Positions 9,171-17,556 of a DNA stretch of 35,140 bases are shown piece after piece (the first letter of the stretch is position 1; every line of letters begins with the position of its first letter). The stretch is from Actinomycetota bacterium. GTDB taxonomy: Bacteria > Armatimonadota > SYMT01. Under the pieces are notes generated by a model, which was given only the letters and a program-made list of their open reading frames with translations, had not been told where the DNA came from and made no database searches. The DNA is taken from positions 1-35,140 of the forward strand of contig SYKE01000121.1 in the NCBI GenBank assembly GCA_005798285.1. The letters run 5' to 3'. A program made the position numbers and the translations under genes.

Positions 9171-10487
9171 CTACGTGAGCCGGTCGAGAGGACCGGCGCC
9201 GCAGAAGTCGGGGTTCCCGAAGCGGTCGATGCGATGACCGAAGCTGTGGGCGATCGACATCAGGAGGCGGTTGTGGGGCTGGCGCGCATATTTCAGCGAG
9301 CGGCCCATCTTGAAGTCCAGGCCGTTCCCAACCATCACCCACGGGATGTTGTCGAGGGTGTGGGAGTTGCCTTTGCCGAGTTCGTTGGTCCACAGAATGG
9401 TGGTGTTGTCCAGCATCGTGCCGTGGCCATCCGGCTCGGGGGTGTCGGCGAGCCGCTGCGCCAGGTAGGCGAGCTGGCTGCAGTACCACTGATTGATGCG
9501 AGTCAGTTTCTCTTGCGAGATGCTGTCGGTATCCGGCATGTGAGACAGGTCGTGGTGACCTTCATTGATGCCGAGCCACCGCATGCGCGCCATCCCCACC
9601 GAATTGGTGAACTGGAAGGTCGCCACGCGGGCAAAATCTGCCTGGAAGCTGCTCACGAGCAGGTCCAACTGCAGTTTGGTGAGCTGCGGCATGTTGTCGT
9701 TGTCGATCCGCACGCCCGGCTCCAGCTTGGGAACGGCATGCCCGATGCTCTGCAGGTTGGACGTCTGGAGTTCCTTCTCCATCTCACGCACGAGCGTCGC
9801 ATGGTCTTCAAGGATCTGACGATCCGCCGCGCCGACGTTCGACTTGATCTTGTTCAGGTCGTCCTTCAGGTCGTCCATCACGCTCTTGAGCGTCTGCTGG
9901 TCTTTGGCGCGACCGTAGAGCCGGGCGAAAAGCTGATAGGGATTGTCAATCGGGGCGACCGGCTTGTTGGCGCCCACGTAGGACATGCGCGTCCAGGTGT
10001 CGGCGCGTTCGGGAACCATCACTCCGAGCTCAAGGGAGCCGAAGCGAGTGCGGGTGGCGGGGTCCTTCTGCAGGAAGTTCTTGATTTCCTGATCGATGGA
10101 AATACCGCTCGCCCAGCCTGCCGGGGTGTCGCTGCCGCCCTGAACGTTGCCGGGGTAGAGTTCGATGCCCGTAAGCAGGCAGCCGATCCCACGCATGTGG
10201 TTATCGCCGTCCCCGCGAACACGGTCACAGACGCCGTGAAGGATCAGGGTCCGTTCCTTCAGTGCTTCCAGCGGCTTCAGGCTCTCCTTGAGCGTGGTGA
10301 GAGGTCCCTCCTCGTCCGGCCAGAAATTGGTCGGCACCACACCGTTCGGGCTGAACACCACGACCAGCCGCTGCTTGCGGCGGGGCGGTTCGGCGGCCAG
10401 GCCCGGCAGGTTCAGGATAAAGGGGAGCGCGGCGCTGCCGATCCCCACATCCCGGAGGAACTCACGTCGGTTTCGAAGGTTGCTCAC
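9171..10487 (-). CDS. DUF1552 domain-containing protein (Tat-like signal)
   Basis: 438 aa; [67 protein letters not shown]; paired with a DUF1592 gene. Confidence 0.92.
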   Translation of the reverse strand: MSNLRNRREFLRDVGIGSAALPFILNLPGLAAEPPRRKQRLVVVFSPNGVVPTNFWPDEEGPLTTLKESLKPLEALKERTLILHGVCDRVRGDGDNHMRGIGCLLTGIELYPGNVQGGSDTPAGWASGISIDQEIKNFLQKDPATRTRFGSLELGVMVPERADTWTRMSYVGANKPVAPIDNPYQLFARLYGRAKDQQTLKSVMDDLKDDLNKIKSNVGAADRQILEDHATLVREMEKELQTSNLQSIGHAVPKLEPGVRIDNDNMPQLTKLQLDLLVSSFQADFARVATFQFTNSVGMARMRWLGINEGHHDLSHMPDTDSISQEKLTRINQWYCSQLAYLAQRLADTPEPDGHGTMLDNTTILWTNELGKGNSHTLDNIPWVMVGNGLDFKMGRSLKYARQPHNRLLMSIAHSFGHRIDRFGNPDFCGAGPLDRLT

Positions 10488-10511
10488 GAAAACTCTCCCT
10501 GATGCCCTGTC

Positions 10512-12908
10512 CTAGCCCTGCCGGCTTAGGGCGTTGACCGCGATCGATTCCAAAATCTGTCGACGGATGCTGAAGCCGTCCGAGGCCAAGGCCTTTTGAA
10601 GCTGAGGCAGCGCTTCCGGGCCGTATGCCCGGATCGGCTGCTTCACCAGGTACTGGAAAAACTTCTCAACGAACGCCGCTTGCGCCTCCTCACTTTGAGT
10701 GAGGAATGTCGCCAACTCCCGCGCGCCCTGGAACCGCACGACTTTGCCGCTGCGGGTTTCATAACTGCCGCGAGTGTCCACCGGCTTGCCGTTATCCTGC
10801 TCGCGAAGACGACCGATCGCGTCAAATCGCTCCAGGGCATAGCCGAGGGGATTGATCATGTCATGACACCGGGAACAGGCCGCCGGTTTCGTCTGCAAGT
10901 TCACACGCTCACGGGTGGTGAGGCCGGGGTGGAGGGATGGCGCGATGGGGGAGACCGCGATCGGCGGCGGCTGCAGCACCCGGCCCAACAGATTGCGTGC
11001 GATGAGCACCCCACGATGGATCGGTGACGTGGCGTCGAGGTAGGCGAAGCTGGAGAGAATGTACGGGTGGCTCAGGATTCCCGCTCGCTCCGACTCCTCC
11101 AGCGACACCGCCTGGAACGGCGCGTTCTCCGGCAGATTGACGCCATAGAGTTTTGCCAGGCGGCCGTTCAGGTACACCTTGCTGGTCAGCAGCAGTTCCC
11201 GGAAGTCCGACTTCTCACTCCACACCACATCGTCCAGGGTCAACTCGAGCGACGTCCGCAGGTCGTTGGCGACCGCCGAGTCGAAGCCGGGATAGGCCTT
11301 CGCATCCTTCGCGAGGTCGGGGTGATGATCCACCTTCAGCCACTGCAGGAAGAAGTCGCGCACCTTGGAACGAGCGCGAAGGTCGCCGAGCATGCGATCA
11401 GCCTGCTTGAGCACCTGCTCGCGGCTGGAGAGTTCACCCGCGCCCGCCGCTCGAAGGAGCTCGGCGTCAGGGATGGAGTCCCAGAGTCCAAAGGACAGGC
11501 GCGCTGCGGTATCGTACGCGTCGGGCTGGGCCGTGCGCGCCTCTCGGAAGAGGAAGCGGGGCGACTTCAGGACGAGGAGGATCGTTCGCTTGACACCGGT
11601 TTCGAGGTCCGGCGCCCCGGCAAGCTGGCGCTCGACAAAGAGCGACTCCAACTCGGGCGTCAGCGGGCGTCCGAAGGCGCGGGTAGCGAACTGCACGCAA
11701 AAGGCGCGAGCCTTCGTTGCGCGCTCGGCCGACGCTTCATCGGCGCCGATGAACTGGGTCAGGCGTCGGGCCACATATCCTGCGGCATCGATCGCAGCTT
11801 CGGTGGTGGCGTCGGACCACGCCTTGGAGACGGACGAGCCCCGTTCGTAACCCAGACTGCGATCATCGGGAGGGAATGCCGTCGCAGCAATGTAGGCCTC
11901 CGGCAGCGTTACCGTCGAGAGCGCCCGCTGAGGGATCGCCTCCGGTTCTGCCTTGGGGCAACGCCACTTCAGGGAGAGCCGCGCCGGACCCACCGGGCGG
12001 TCCTTCAGCTTGGGGGTGTCGTCCACCCCCTGGTTCGCCTTGGAGAACTCGAGGCGGATGGGATAGGCGCGACCGCCGACCAGGAACAGGTTGGAGCGGT
12101 ACTCCGTGTCGTTTCCGGACTTCACCCAGGCGTCAACCAGCGGCGTGCGCAGATCGTTCACCCAGAGCCGCGCGGCGTGGCCGGTTTGAACGATGAACTC
12201 GTACTCACCCGTCTCCGGAGCGATCACCGAGCCGTCCCAGCGGATGGAGAACTGGTGTGGGTCGAACCGGTCGCCGAAGGGGACGTTCTTGCCCCAATCG
12301 AAGTCAATCTGCGGGTCAACTTTCTGGGTCACCCGCTCGTTGCCTCGGAAGCGGCGAGTCTTGTAGTAGTCGGCGCGCAGCCCGCGCTCGGCGGTGAGAG
12401 TCGGTCCGCCCCGGAAGCTGCCGATCAGGTCGGCGACGGCATTCCGATACTGACGCACGGTCAGGCGCGAGAGTTCAACGCGGGGGGGTCGATTGCGGGC
12501 CTGAGCCACCGGTGAATAAAACGCCTCGTGAATGTAGGCAGCCACCTTAGCCGCATCGGCCGGCGGACACTTCTTCTTACCCGGCGGCATGTTGGCGCCG
12601 ATGTAGCGGGACAACTCATTCACCGACTTGTCGCCGATGAGCGGCTTCTGGTAGGCCCTGGATCCTTCGCCGGCGCCTCCATGGCACGCTGCGCACTGTT
12701 TTCGATAGACGGCCTGACCGGGCGCTGCAGGCGAACTCACGGCAGCAGCGGCCCCGCCGGACTTCAAAGTCGGAGACTTCGTCCCTGGCCCCGCCCCAGC
12801 GGGCTTCCTTTGAACGGCCTGCGCGTCGAGCATCCCGGCTCCCGCCACGAGAGCGAGAACCAACGCGGCCGAGGCTCGCGCTATCTGCTGGGGTGAAACG
12901 GCAGCCAT
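10512..12908 (-). CDS. Cytochrome c / DUF1587-DUF1592-DUF1588-DUF1585-type protein with PA14-like domain
   Basis: CAACHG heme site near N-terminus; GLRADYYKTRRFRGNE...FSIRWDGSVIAPETGEYEFIVQTGHAARLWVND reads as PA14; TAARLSFGLWDSIPDAELLRAAGAGEL (DUF1592), GILSHPYILSSFAYLDATSPIHRGVLIARNLLGRVLQPPP (DUF1588), CSRCHDMINPLGYALERFDAIGRLRE (DUF1588/1585). ATG 12908 preferred, ORF extends to 12974. Confidence 0.9.
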   Translation of the reverse strand: MAAVSPQQIARASAALVLALVAGAGMLDAQAVQRKPAGAGPGTKSPTLKSGGAAAAVSSPAAPGQAVYRKQCAACHGGAGEGSRAYQKPLIGDKSVNELSRYIGANMPPGKKKCPPADAAKVAAYIHEAFYSPVAQARNRPPRVELSRLTVRQYRNAVADLIGSFRGGPTLTAERGLRADYYKTRRFRGNERVTQKVDPQIDFDWGKNVPFGDRFDPHQFSIRWDGSVIAPETGEYEFIVQTGHAARLWVNDLRTPLVDAWVKSGNDTEYRSNLFLVGGRAYPIRLEFSKANQGVDDTPKLKDRPVGPARLSLKWRCPKAEPEAIPQRALSTVTLPEAYIAATAFPPDDRSLGYERGSSVSKAWSDATTEAAIDAAGYVARRLTQFIGADEASAERATKARAFCVQFATRAFGRPLTPELESLFVERQLAGAPDLETGVKRTILLVLKSPRFLFREARTAQPDAYDTAARLSFGLWDSIPDAELLRAAGAGELSSREQVLKQADRMLGDLRARSKVRDFFLQWLKVDHHPDLAKDAKAYPGFDSAVANDLRTSLELTLDDVVWSEKSDFRELLLTSKVYLNGRLAKLYGVNLPENAPFQAVSLEESERAGILSHPYILSSFAYLDATSPIHRGVLIARNLLGRVLQPPPIAVSPIAPSLHPGLTTRERVNLQTKPAACSRCHDMINPLGYALERFDAIGRLREQDNGKPVDTRGSYETRSGKVVRFQGARELATFLTQSEEAQAAFVEKFFQYLVKQPIRAYGPEALPQLQKALASDGFSIRRQILESIAVNALSRQG

Positions 12909-12997
12909 ACTCCAGGGCCCTCTAGTTCCGATCGAGCGGGTCGACGCATGATCGTCCATGATGGACGGACTCACCTATTAAGATGTTACCACCGATG

Positions 12998-13013
12998 AAA
13001 CCGGACCCGGTTT
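12998..13013. repeat. 16-bp palindrome aaaccggacccggttt
   Basis: aaaccg / cggttt around gacc, between the hydrolase reading frame end (13068) and the start of the DUF1592-type gene. Confidence 0.6.
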
Positions 13014-13067
13014 GAGACTCCGGGGAGAACGTCACCGCAGGGCGCGAATAGCCCGACAGCAATGGGC

Positions 13068-14123
13068 TCAGCCGTTGGTCATGGAGGTCCGAATCGGGAT
13101 TCCGCTGGGGTTGGACAACACCCGGATCTGTGTACCGGGGCTCCCCTGCTCATAACTGATCTCACACCGGCCCTGTTGTCCATCGCCGATCCACACAGAG
13201 AACCGGCGAGTTACCAGGTAGCCGGGTACGACCAGTCGTCCGGATCGGGGGAGTTCCAGGGATGCGCCGCCCTGCGACTTCACATCCGGCAAGAACAGAT
13301 CGTCCCCCTTTACCAGGTCGGGGACGCCGGTTCGGTAACCGTGCTTTCAACGAACCGCGTCCAACTTGCGGCTGATGTGTGTGTGGGTGTTCCGCAAGCC
13401 GGCTAATCGCCGGGCCTCCACGAACGCCTCAATCATGTCCGCGGGGCACATCACCTCCTCTTCATCCCAGAAGAAGTGGAAGCGAGTCCCGCGGGCATTG
13501 GTCGCAGCCGGAATGGCGTTTCGAGCCGCGTAGATGTGGGGCAGTTGATCGGGCGGCCCGCCCAGCGCCGCCTCCATCTTCATGTTGCAGTCGGGGCGGC
13601 CCTTGCTGCGATGCCAGCCGCCGTAATCCACCACCCCGAAAAAGGAGATGCAGCACTGGAACATGTCCGGGAAGCGGACGCCGCAGAACACGGCATTCCC
13701 GCCGCCGCCGCTGTAGCCCACCACGCTGATGCGGGTCGGATCCACCTCGGCGGGATACTTGCGGATGACTTCTCGGATCGCATCCACGATGTCGTGGGTA
13801 TCGAGTCCGCCGCTGTCGAACTTGCCCGCCGATTTTCCCCGCCCTCGCATGTCGGGGGCGACTGCGAACACGCCCCGTGCGGCGAGCTGCTTTGCATCCG
13901 CGGTGACCGCGGTCCGATCCCCACTGAACCCGTGCATCACGGCGAGGACAGGCTTCCTCTTGCCATCGGGCTGGTAGAAGGCATCAGCGATCAGCGGTCC
14001 CGTCCGGTCGACGGTGCTCACATACTGAAAGGTCTCGGCACGAGGCTCGGCGTTGGCTCCAAGTGCGTACACCGGTGAGTGCCCGAGAGCACCGAGAACG
14101 GCAAGGGTCTGCCTGCGATTCAT
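13068..14123 (-). pseudogene. Alpha/beta hydrolase (dienelactone-hydrolase-like) interrupted by an in-frame TGA at 13347-13349
   Basis: ORFs 13347..14123 and 13068..13292 are in the same frame. Translation is ...GLRNTHTHISRKLDAVR*KHGYRTGVPDLVKGDDLFLPDVKSQGGASLELPRSGRLVVPGYLVTRRFSVWIGDGQQGRCEISYEQGSPGTQIRVLSNPSGIPIRTSMTNG*. Nucleophile region VVGYSGGGGNAVF. Whether this is a pseudogene, a sequencing error or a readthrough gene is open. Confidence 0.7.
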
Positions 14124-14189
14124 GGGACCTCCTACACGGCGCTGCCGGGGGTGGATCTGAGTGAGCGACGCTTCGGCCGGGCGGGGCCC

Positions 14190-14414
14190 CTAGTTGCGGG
14201 AACAGCTCCCGGGCCCACGAGGGTCGCCGCAGGCGCCGCACGGGCTCACGGGCATCGGAGCGGCTTCCTTGCGGCCGCCGCCAACAGCGAAGGTCGAGAG
14301 CTTTCGGGTGAGGTCCGAACCGCTGCAGCGTGGACACTCCGCGGTTCGGCTTGAGGAAACCAGCGCCTCAAAGCGGCTGGAGCACTGATTGCAAACGTAC
14401 TCGAAGAGGGGCAT
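14190..14414 (-). CDS. FmdB-like zinc ribbon protein
   Basis: MPLFEYVCNQCSSRFEALVSSSRTAECPRCSGSDLTRKLSTFAVGGG matches the FmdB/CxxC_CxxC_SSSS regulatory protein family; ATG at 14414. Confidence 0.85.
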   Translation of the reverse strand: MPLFEYVCNQCSSRFEALVSSSRTAECPRCSGSDLTRKLSTFAVGGGRKEAAPMPVSPCGACGDPRGPGSCSRN

Positions 14415-14461
14415 GGGGGTTCTCCATCCGACTCGCCGTCGGAGAGCGGCCGGCAGCGAGT

Positions 14462-15163
14462 TCAACTCGAGGGCGGCACGGGTCGAAGGGACAGCCGGTA
14501 AACAAAGTCCGCCTGCGCCCGATTCTCACCGTCGAAGACTTCGATGAGATAGTTTCCGTCTTCCGGAGCGACAAAGTCCAGACCGCAGTCCCGACCTCGA
14601 TCCACCACGGCACGAAGCCGGGCGCCGCGCGGGTCCCGCACACGGACCACCCCTTCCAGGGGCGACCCGATTCGGTGGGCGAAGAGCTCGATTCGCCACC
14701 GTTGTCCCCGAGCGCTGTGAAACTGGAACACGTCGGCCCCGTCTCCATCCAGCTTCCCCTTCACACTGGCGCCGTTCATCGGGAGCGCCTGGGGAGCCAG
14801 GAGGGAATTGTTGGGCTCCCGCTCGTCAATCTCCGGCGCCGGCGTTTCGACGAACAGGCGCAGCGTCTCCATGGTCTGGTTGGGAAACTCCAGCACCACG
14901 CTGCGGGGTCCGGTCGGCGCGTCGGCCAGCACCTCCACGTCAAGTTCGCCACCTTCGGCGGTGGAACCGGCAACGTAGACGCGCACATCTCGCGGCTCCG
15001 CGGCTACCACGGCGCCCGCGAGGCTCCGGCCCTTGACTTTCACTCGCGTTGTTCGGCCCGGCAAAAGCCAGTCCGGTCCGGCCGGCTGCACGTCGGCGAG
15101 AGCGGCTCTCAGAAACCATGCGAGCGACAGCGCGAGCGCGAATGGGATGCCCAGTCGTCTCAT
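14462..15163 (-). CDS. Exported protein with bacterial pre-peptidase C-terminal (PPC)-like domain
   Basis: 233 aa; signal peptide; EREPNNSLLAPQALPMNGASVKGKLDGDGADVFQFHSARGQRWRIELFAHRIGSPLEGVVRVRDPRGARL...YLIEVFD is the PPC pattern. Start overlaps WD40 stop by 4 bp. Confidence 0.8.
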   Translation of the reverse strand: MRRLGIPFALALSLAWFLRAALADVQPAGPDWLLPGRTTRVKVKGRSLAGAVVAAEPRDVRVYVAGSTAEGGELDVEVLADAPTGPRSVVLEFPNQTMETLRLFVETPAPEIDEREPNNSLLAPQALPMNGASVKGKLDGDGADVFQFHSARGQRWRIELFAHRIGSPLEGVVRVRDPRGARLRAVVDRGRDCGLDFVAPEDGNYLIEVFDGENRAQADFVYRLSLRPVPPSS

Positions 15164-16158
15164 CGCGAGACTACCGCGAGGGGGAGCGCGGCGAGCGGCC
15201 GGCTTCCATCGAGGGGTCCGACGCTCACCCGGCCGTCCGAGCTCCCGCAGGCGATTCGCAGTCCGTCGGCGGAGATGTCCACGGCCTGGATCCAGCCGCC
15301 AGACGTCGTCAACTCGCGGAGTTGCGATGAACCGTCGCCGTTGAGCAGTCGAACCTTTCCGTCAGCGCAGCCGACTGCAACCGCAGAGCCCATCGGGTTC
15401 ACCGCCAGCGACGTCGGCTGAGCCGGAAGCGTACGGGACCTCGGCGCGGCGCCGCCGGGTTGAGCCGCCAGATGCCACCATCGAACCTGTCGATCGACGG
15501 AGGTCGTAACCACCAGCTCCGACTTGTTCGAGAAGTCTGCCCCCAGTACCGGCATGGGGTGAGAGAAGGAGTTGACTCGCTTGAGAGTGTCGGCGTCGTA
15601 CAACTTCGCCGTGCGGTCGCTCCCGGCGGTAAGGAGCCAGCGGCCGTCGGGGCTGAACTGGGTTGCCATCACGGCCTCCACGTGATCGGAGAGGAGTTTG
15701 AAGTGAACTCCGGCCCCGTCCATCCAGACCGAGACCGAGCGATCCATGGAGCCGGCGGCGAGTCGCTCCTTCGTCGGATGTGCTGCCATCGCCATTGCGA
15801 CATCCCGGAACGCAGTGAGTATTCGAGCTGTGGCCGCGGGGACTCCGTTCGTATTCAGGCCCCAGGCTCGAATGGTTCCGCTCTCACCCGGGATCCCGCC
15901 TGCCGCCAGGAGCGATTGCTGCCTCCAGCGAATGCAGGCTACCTGACCCGGCGAGGGCAGCACGGCAGCAGGACCGCCGCCGTCTAGGGACGCCACCTCC
16001 ACCCGCCCATAGCGCCCTACCGCGATCCGGTCACCGGACGGACTGAACGCCAGCGCGGTAACGGCGGATGGCGTGGGGGCGGCAGCCCAACTCGAGGCAG
16101 CCAGCCCGGCTCCAACCGCACATAGGACGACGAGGACGGACCGCCACACACTAGCCAT
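15160..16158 (-). CDS. WD40 repeat protein (exported)
   Basis: Repeats such as VTALAFSPSGDRIAVGRYG, VMATQFSPDGRWLLTAGSDRTAKLYDADT, LGADFSNKSELVVTTSVDRQVRWW; ATG at 16158 overlaps the DUF1501 stop (16151). Confidence 0.88.
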   Translation of the reverse strand: MASVWRSVLVVLCAVGAGLAASSWAAAPTPSAVTALAFSPSGDRIAVGRYGRVEVASLDGGGPAAVLPSPGQVACIRWRQQSLLAAGGIPGESGTIRAWGLNTNGVPAATARILTAFRDVAMAMAAHPTKERLAAGSMDRSVSVWMDGAGVHFKLLSDHVEAVMATQFSPDGRWLLTAGSDRTAKLYDADTLKRVNSFSHPMPVLGADFSNKSELVVTTSVDRQVRWWHLAAQPGGAAPRSRTLPAQPTSLAVNPMGSAVAVGCADGKVRLLNGDGSSQLRELTTSGGWIQAVDISADGLRIACGSSDGRVSVGPLDGSRPLAALPLAVVSR

Positions 16159-17476
16159 ACAGTTCGTGGATGGGCGCCGCGTCGGGCGGCAGCACGCGAA
16201 CCGGTCGAGCCTGGGGAGTGTGAAGTTCCTTGTGGAAATCGATGCCCACCGCGTCGTAGAGCGTTGCGGCAACATCTGGGGGACGCACGGGTCGGTCCAG
16301 CACGTATTCGCCCCGGGCATCGGTCTTCCCAATGACCTGTCCGCCGCGCACACCGGCGCCGGCAAACAACATGCTTCCGGCATTTCCCCAGTGGTCCCGC
16401 CCGGCATCTTTGTTGATCTTGGAGGTTCGACCAAAGTCGCCGTAAACGGCAACAAGCGTGTCCTTCAGGAGTCCGCGCTCATTCATGTCCTTCAGCAGCG
16501 CCGCAAGCGCCTGGTCGAACGGCTTCAGCATTCGGTCGCAACTTTCGAAAATCTTCGCGTGATGATCCCACGCACTGTATTGAAGAAAAACGAAGCGGAC
16601 CCCGGACTCGATGAGGCGGCGGGCCAGGAGAGCTTGCCGTCCCCATCGTTCGGTCTTCCCATATGCGTCAAGGGTCTTCTCGCTCTCTCGCGTCAGGTCG
16701 AACGCGAGGCGGGCATCTTCGGAGAGCACCATCTGAGCAGCCCGCTGGTAAAAGCTGTCCATCGCCTTCAGGTCGGGACTGTTCCCGACTTTGCGGGCCA
16801 GTCCGTCGATGGCGGCAAGCACCTGATTGCGGCGTCCCAATCGAGCCCGGTCGACGTCCGCCTGCAGGGCCAGATTGGTGACCTTCCACCCCGGCTGGGC
16901 CGGGTCGCCCGACTTGAACGACTCGTACTGCTCGCCCAACCACGCCGACTTCCCGAGTTCCCAGGTAAACGAGTGGTTCCGAGGAACGGCGACATAGGGT
17001 GGAAGGGAGTTTTGCGCGCCCAGTTCGTGATGCACAATGGCGCCGATCGCGGGATAGTCACCGCCCTGCATCACCCCATAGTTGCCGGTGAGCATCCATT
17101 GGGCGGCCGTCTCATGGTGATCCGAGCCGGCTACCTGCGAGCGGACCAGTGCGAAGAGATTGGAGCAGGCCGCCAGCGACGGCATCTGGTCGGAGAAGCG
17201 CACGCCTGGAGTGCGGGTGTCGATCTGGCCGTACTTGCCGCGGATCTCTTCCGGCGCCTCCGGCTTGGGGTCAAATGTGTCGTGGTGGGTGATGCCCCCG
17301 CCGAGGTACACGAGCAAAATGCTCTTCGCTCGGGGCGCCGCCGCCTGGGCTCTTTCGGCCCGGAGCAACTCCGGCAAGCTCAGCCCGAGCACTCCAAGCG
17401 AACCGGCGCTGATGAAATCGCGTCGACGGATCCCATCGCAGCAGGGTGAATTCGTCTTTCCGATCCAGCTCAGCAT
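16151..17476 (-). CDS. DUF1501 domain-containing protein (Tat-like signal)
   Basis: IRRRDFISAGSLGVLGLSLPELL, ILLVYLGGGITHHDTFDPKPEAPEEIRGKYGQIDTRTPGVRFSDQMPSLA, GRTSKINKDAGRDHWGNAGSMLFAGAGVRGGQVIGKTDARGEYVLDRPVRPPDVAATLYDAVGID. ATG at 17476 (ORF extends to 17599). Confidence 0.93.
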   Translation of the reverse strand: MLSWIGKTNSPCCDGIRRRDFISAGSLGVLGLSLPELLRAERAQAAAPRAKSILLVYLGGGITHHDTFDPKPEAPEEIRGKYGQIDTRTPGVRFSDQMPSLAACSNLFALVRSQVAGSDHHETAAQWMLTGNYGVMQGGDYPAIGAIVHHELGAQNSLPPYVAVPRNHSFTWELGKSAWLGEQYESFKSGDPAQPGWKVTNLALQADVDRARLGRRNQVLAAIDGLARKVGNSPDLKAMDSFYQRAAQMVLSEDARLAFDLTRESEKTLDAYGKTERWGRQALLARRLIESGVRFVFLQYSAWDHHAKIFESCDRMLKPFDQALAALLKDMNERGLLKDTLVAVYGDFGRTSKINKDAGRDHWGNAGSMLFAGAGVRGGQVIGKTDARGEYVLDRPVRPPDVAATLYDAVGIDFHKELHTPQARPVRVLPPDAAPIHELYG

Positions 17477-17556
17477 GTGCCGCTCACTCTCGTAATCCCA
17501 TCTAGCAGGTAGAACCCGACTCGGGCCCGATGTTTCGATCCGTTCCCGAGCAGGTT

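Noticed and set aside
8616-9489. N-terminal 291-residue extension of ORF 7510..9489
   Set aside because: The extension overlaps the DUF1552 gene in another frame and has no coding character; a strong SD/GTG at 8616 marks the real start.
9117-10502. 461-aa + strand ORF
   Set aside because: Antisense shadow of the DUF1552 gene; no recognisable motifs.
11067-12515. 482-aa + strand ORF
   Set aside because: Antisense to the DUF1592-type gene.
13325-13349. Selenocysteine insertion at the hydrolase TGA
   Set aside because: A small hairpin (CGGTT-ACCG-AACCG) lies downstream, but it starts too close to the UGA and lacks the bacterial SECIS apical GGU features I know of. The surrounding sequence does not suggest a Cys/Sec active site.
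14330-15421. 363-aa + strand ORF
   Set aside because: Antisense to the FmdB, PPC and WD40 genes.
16073-17449. 458-aa + strand ORF
   Set aside because: Antisense to the second DUF1501 gene.
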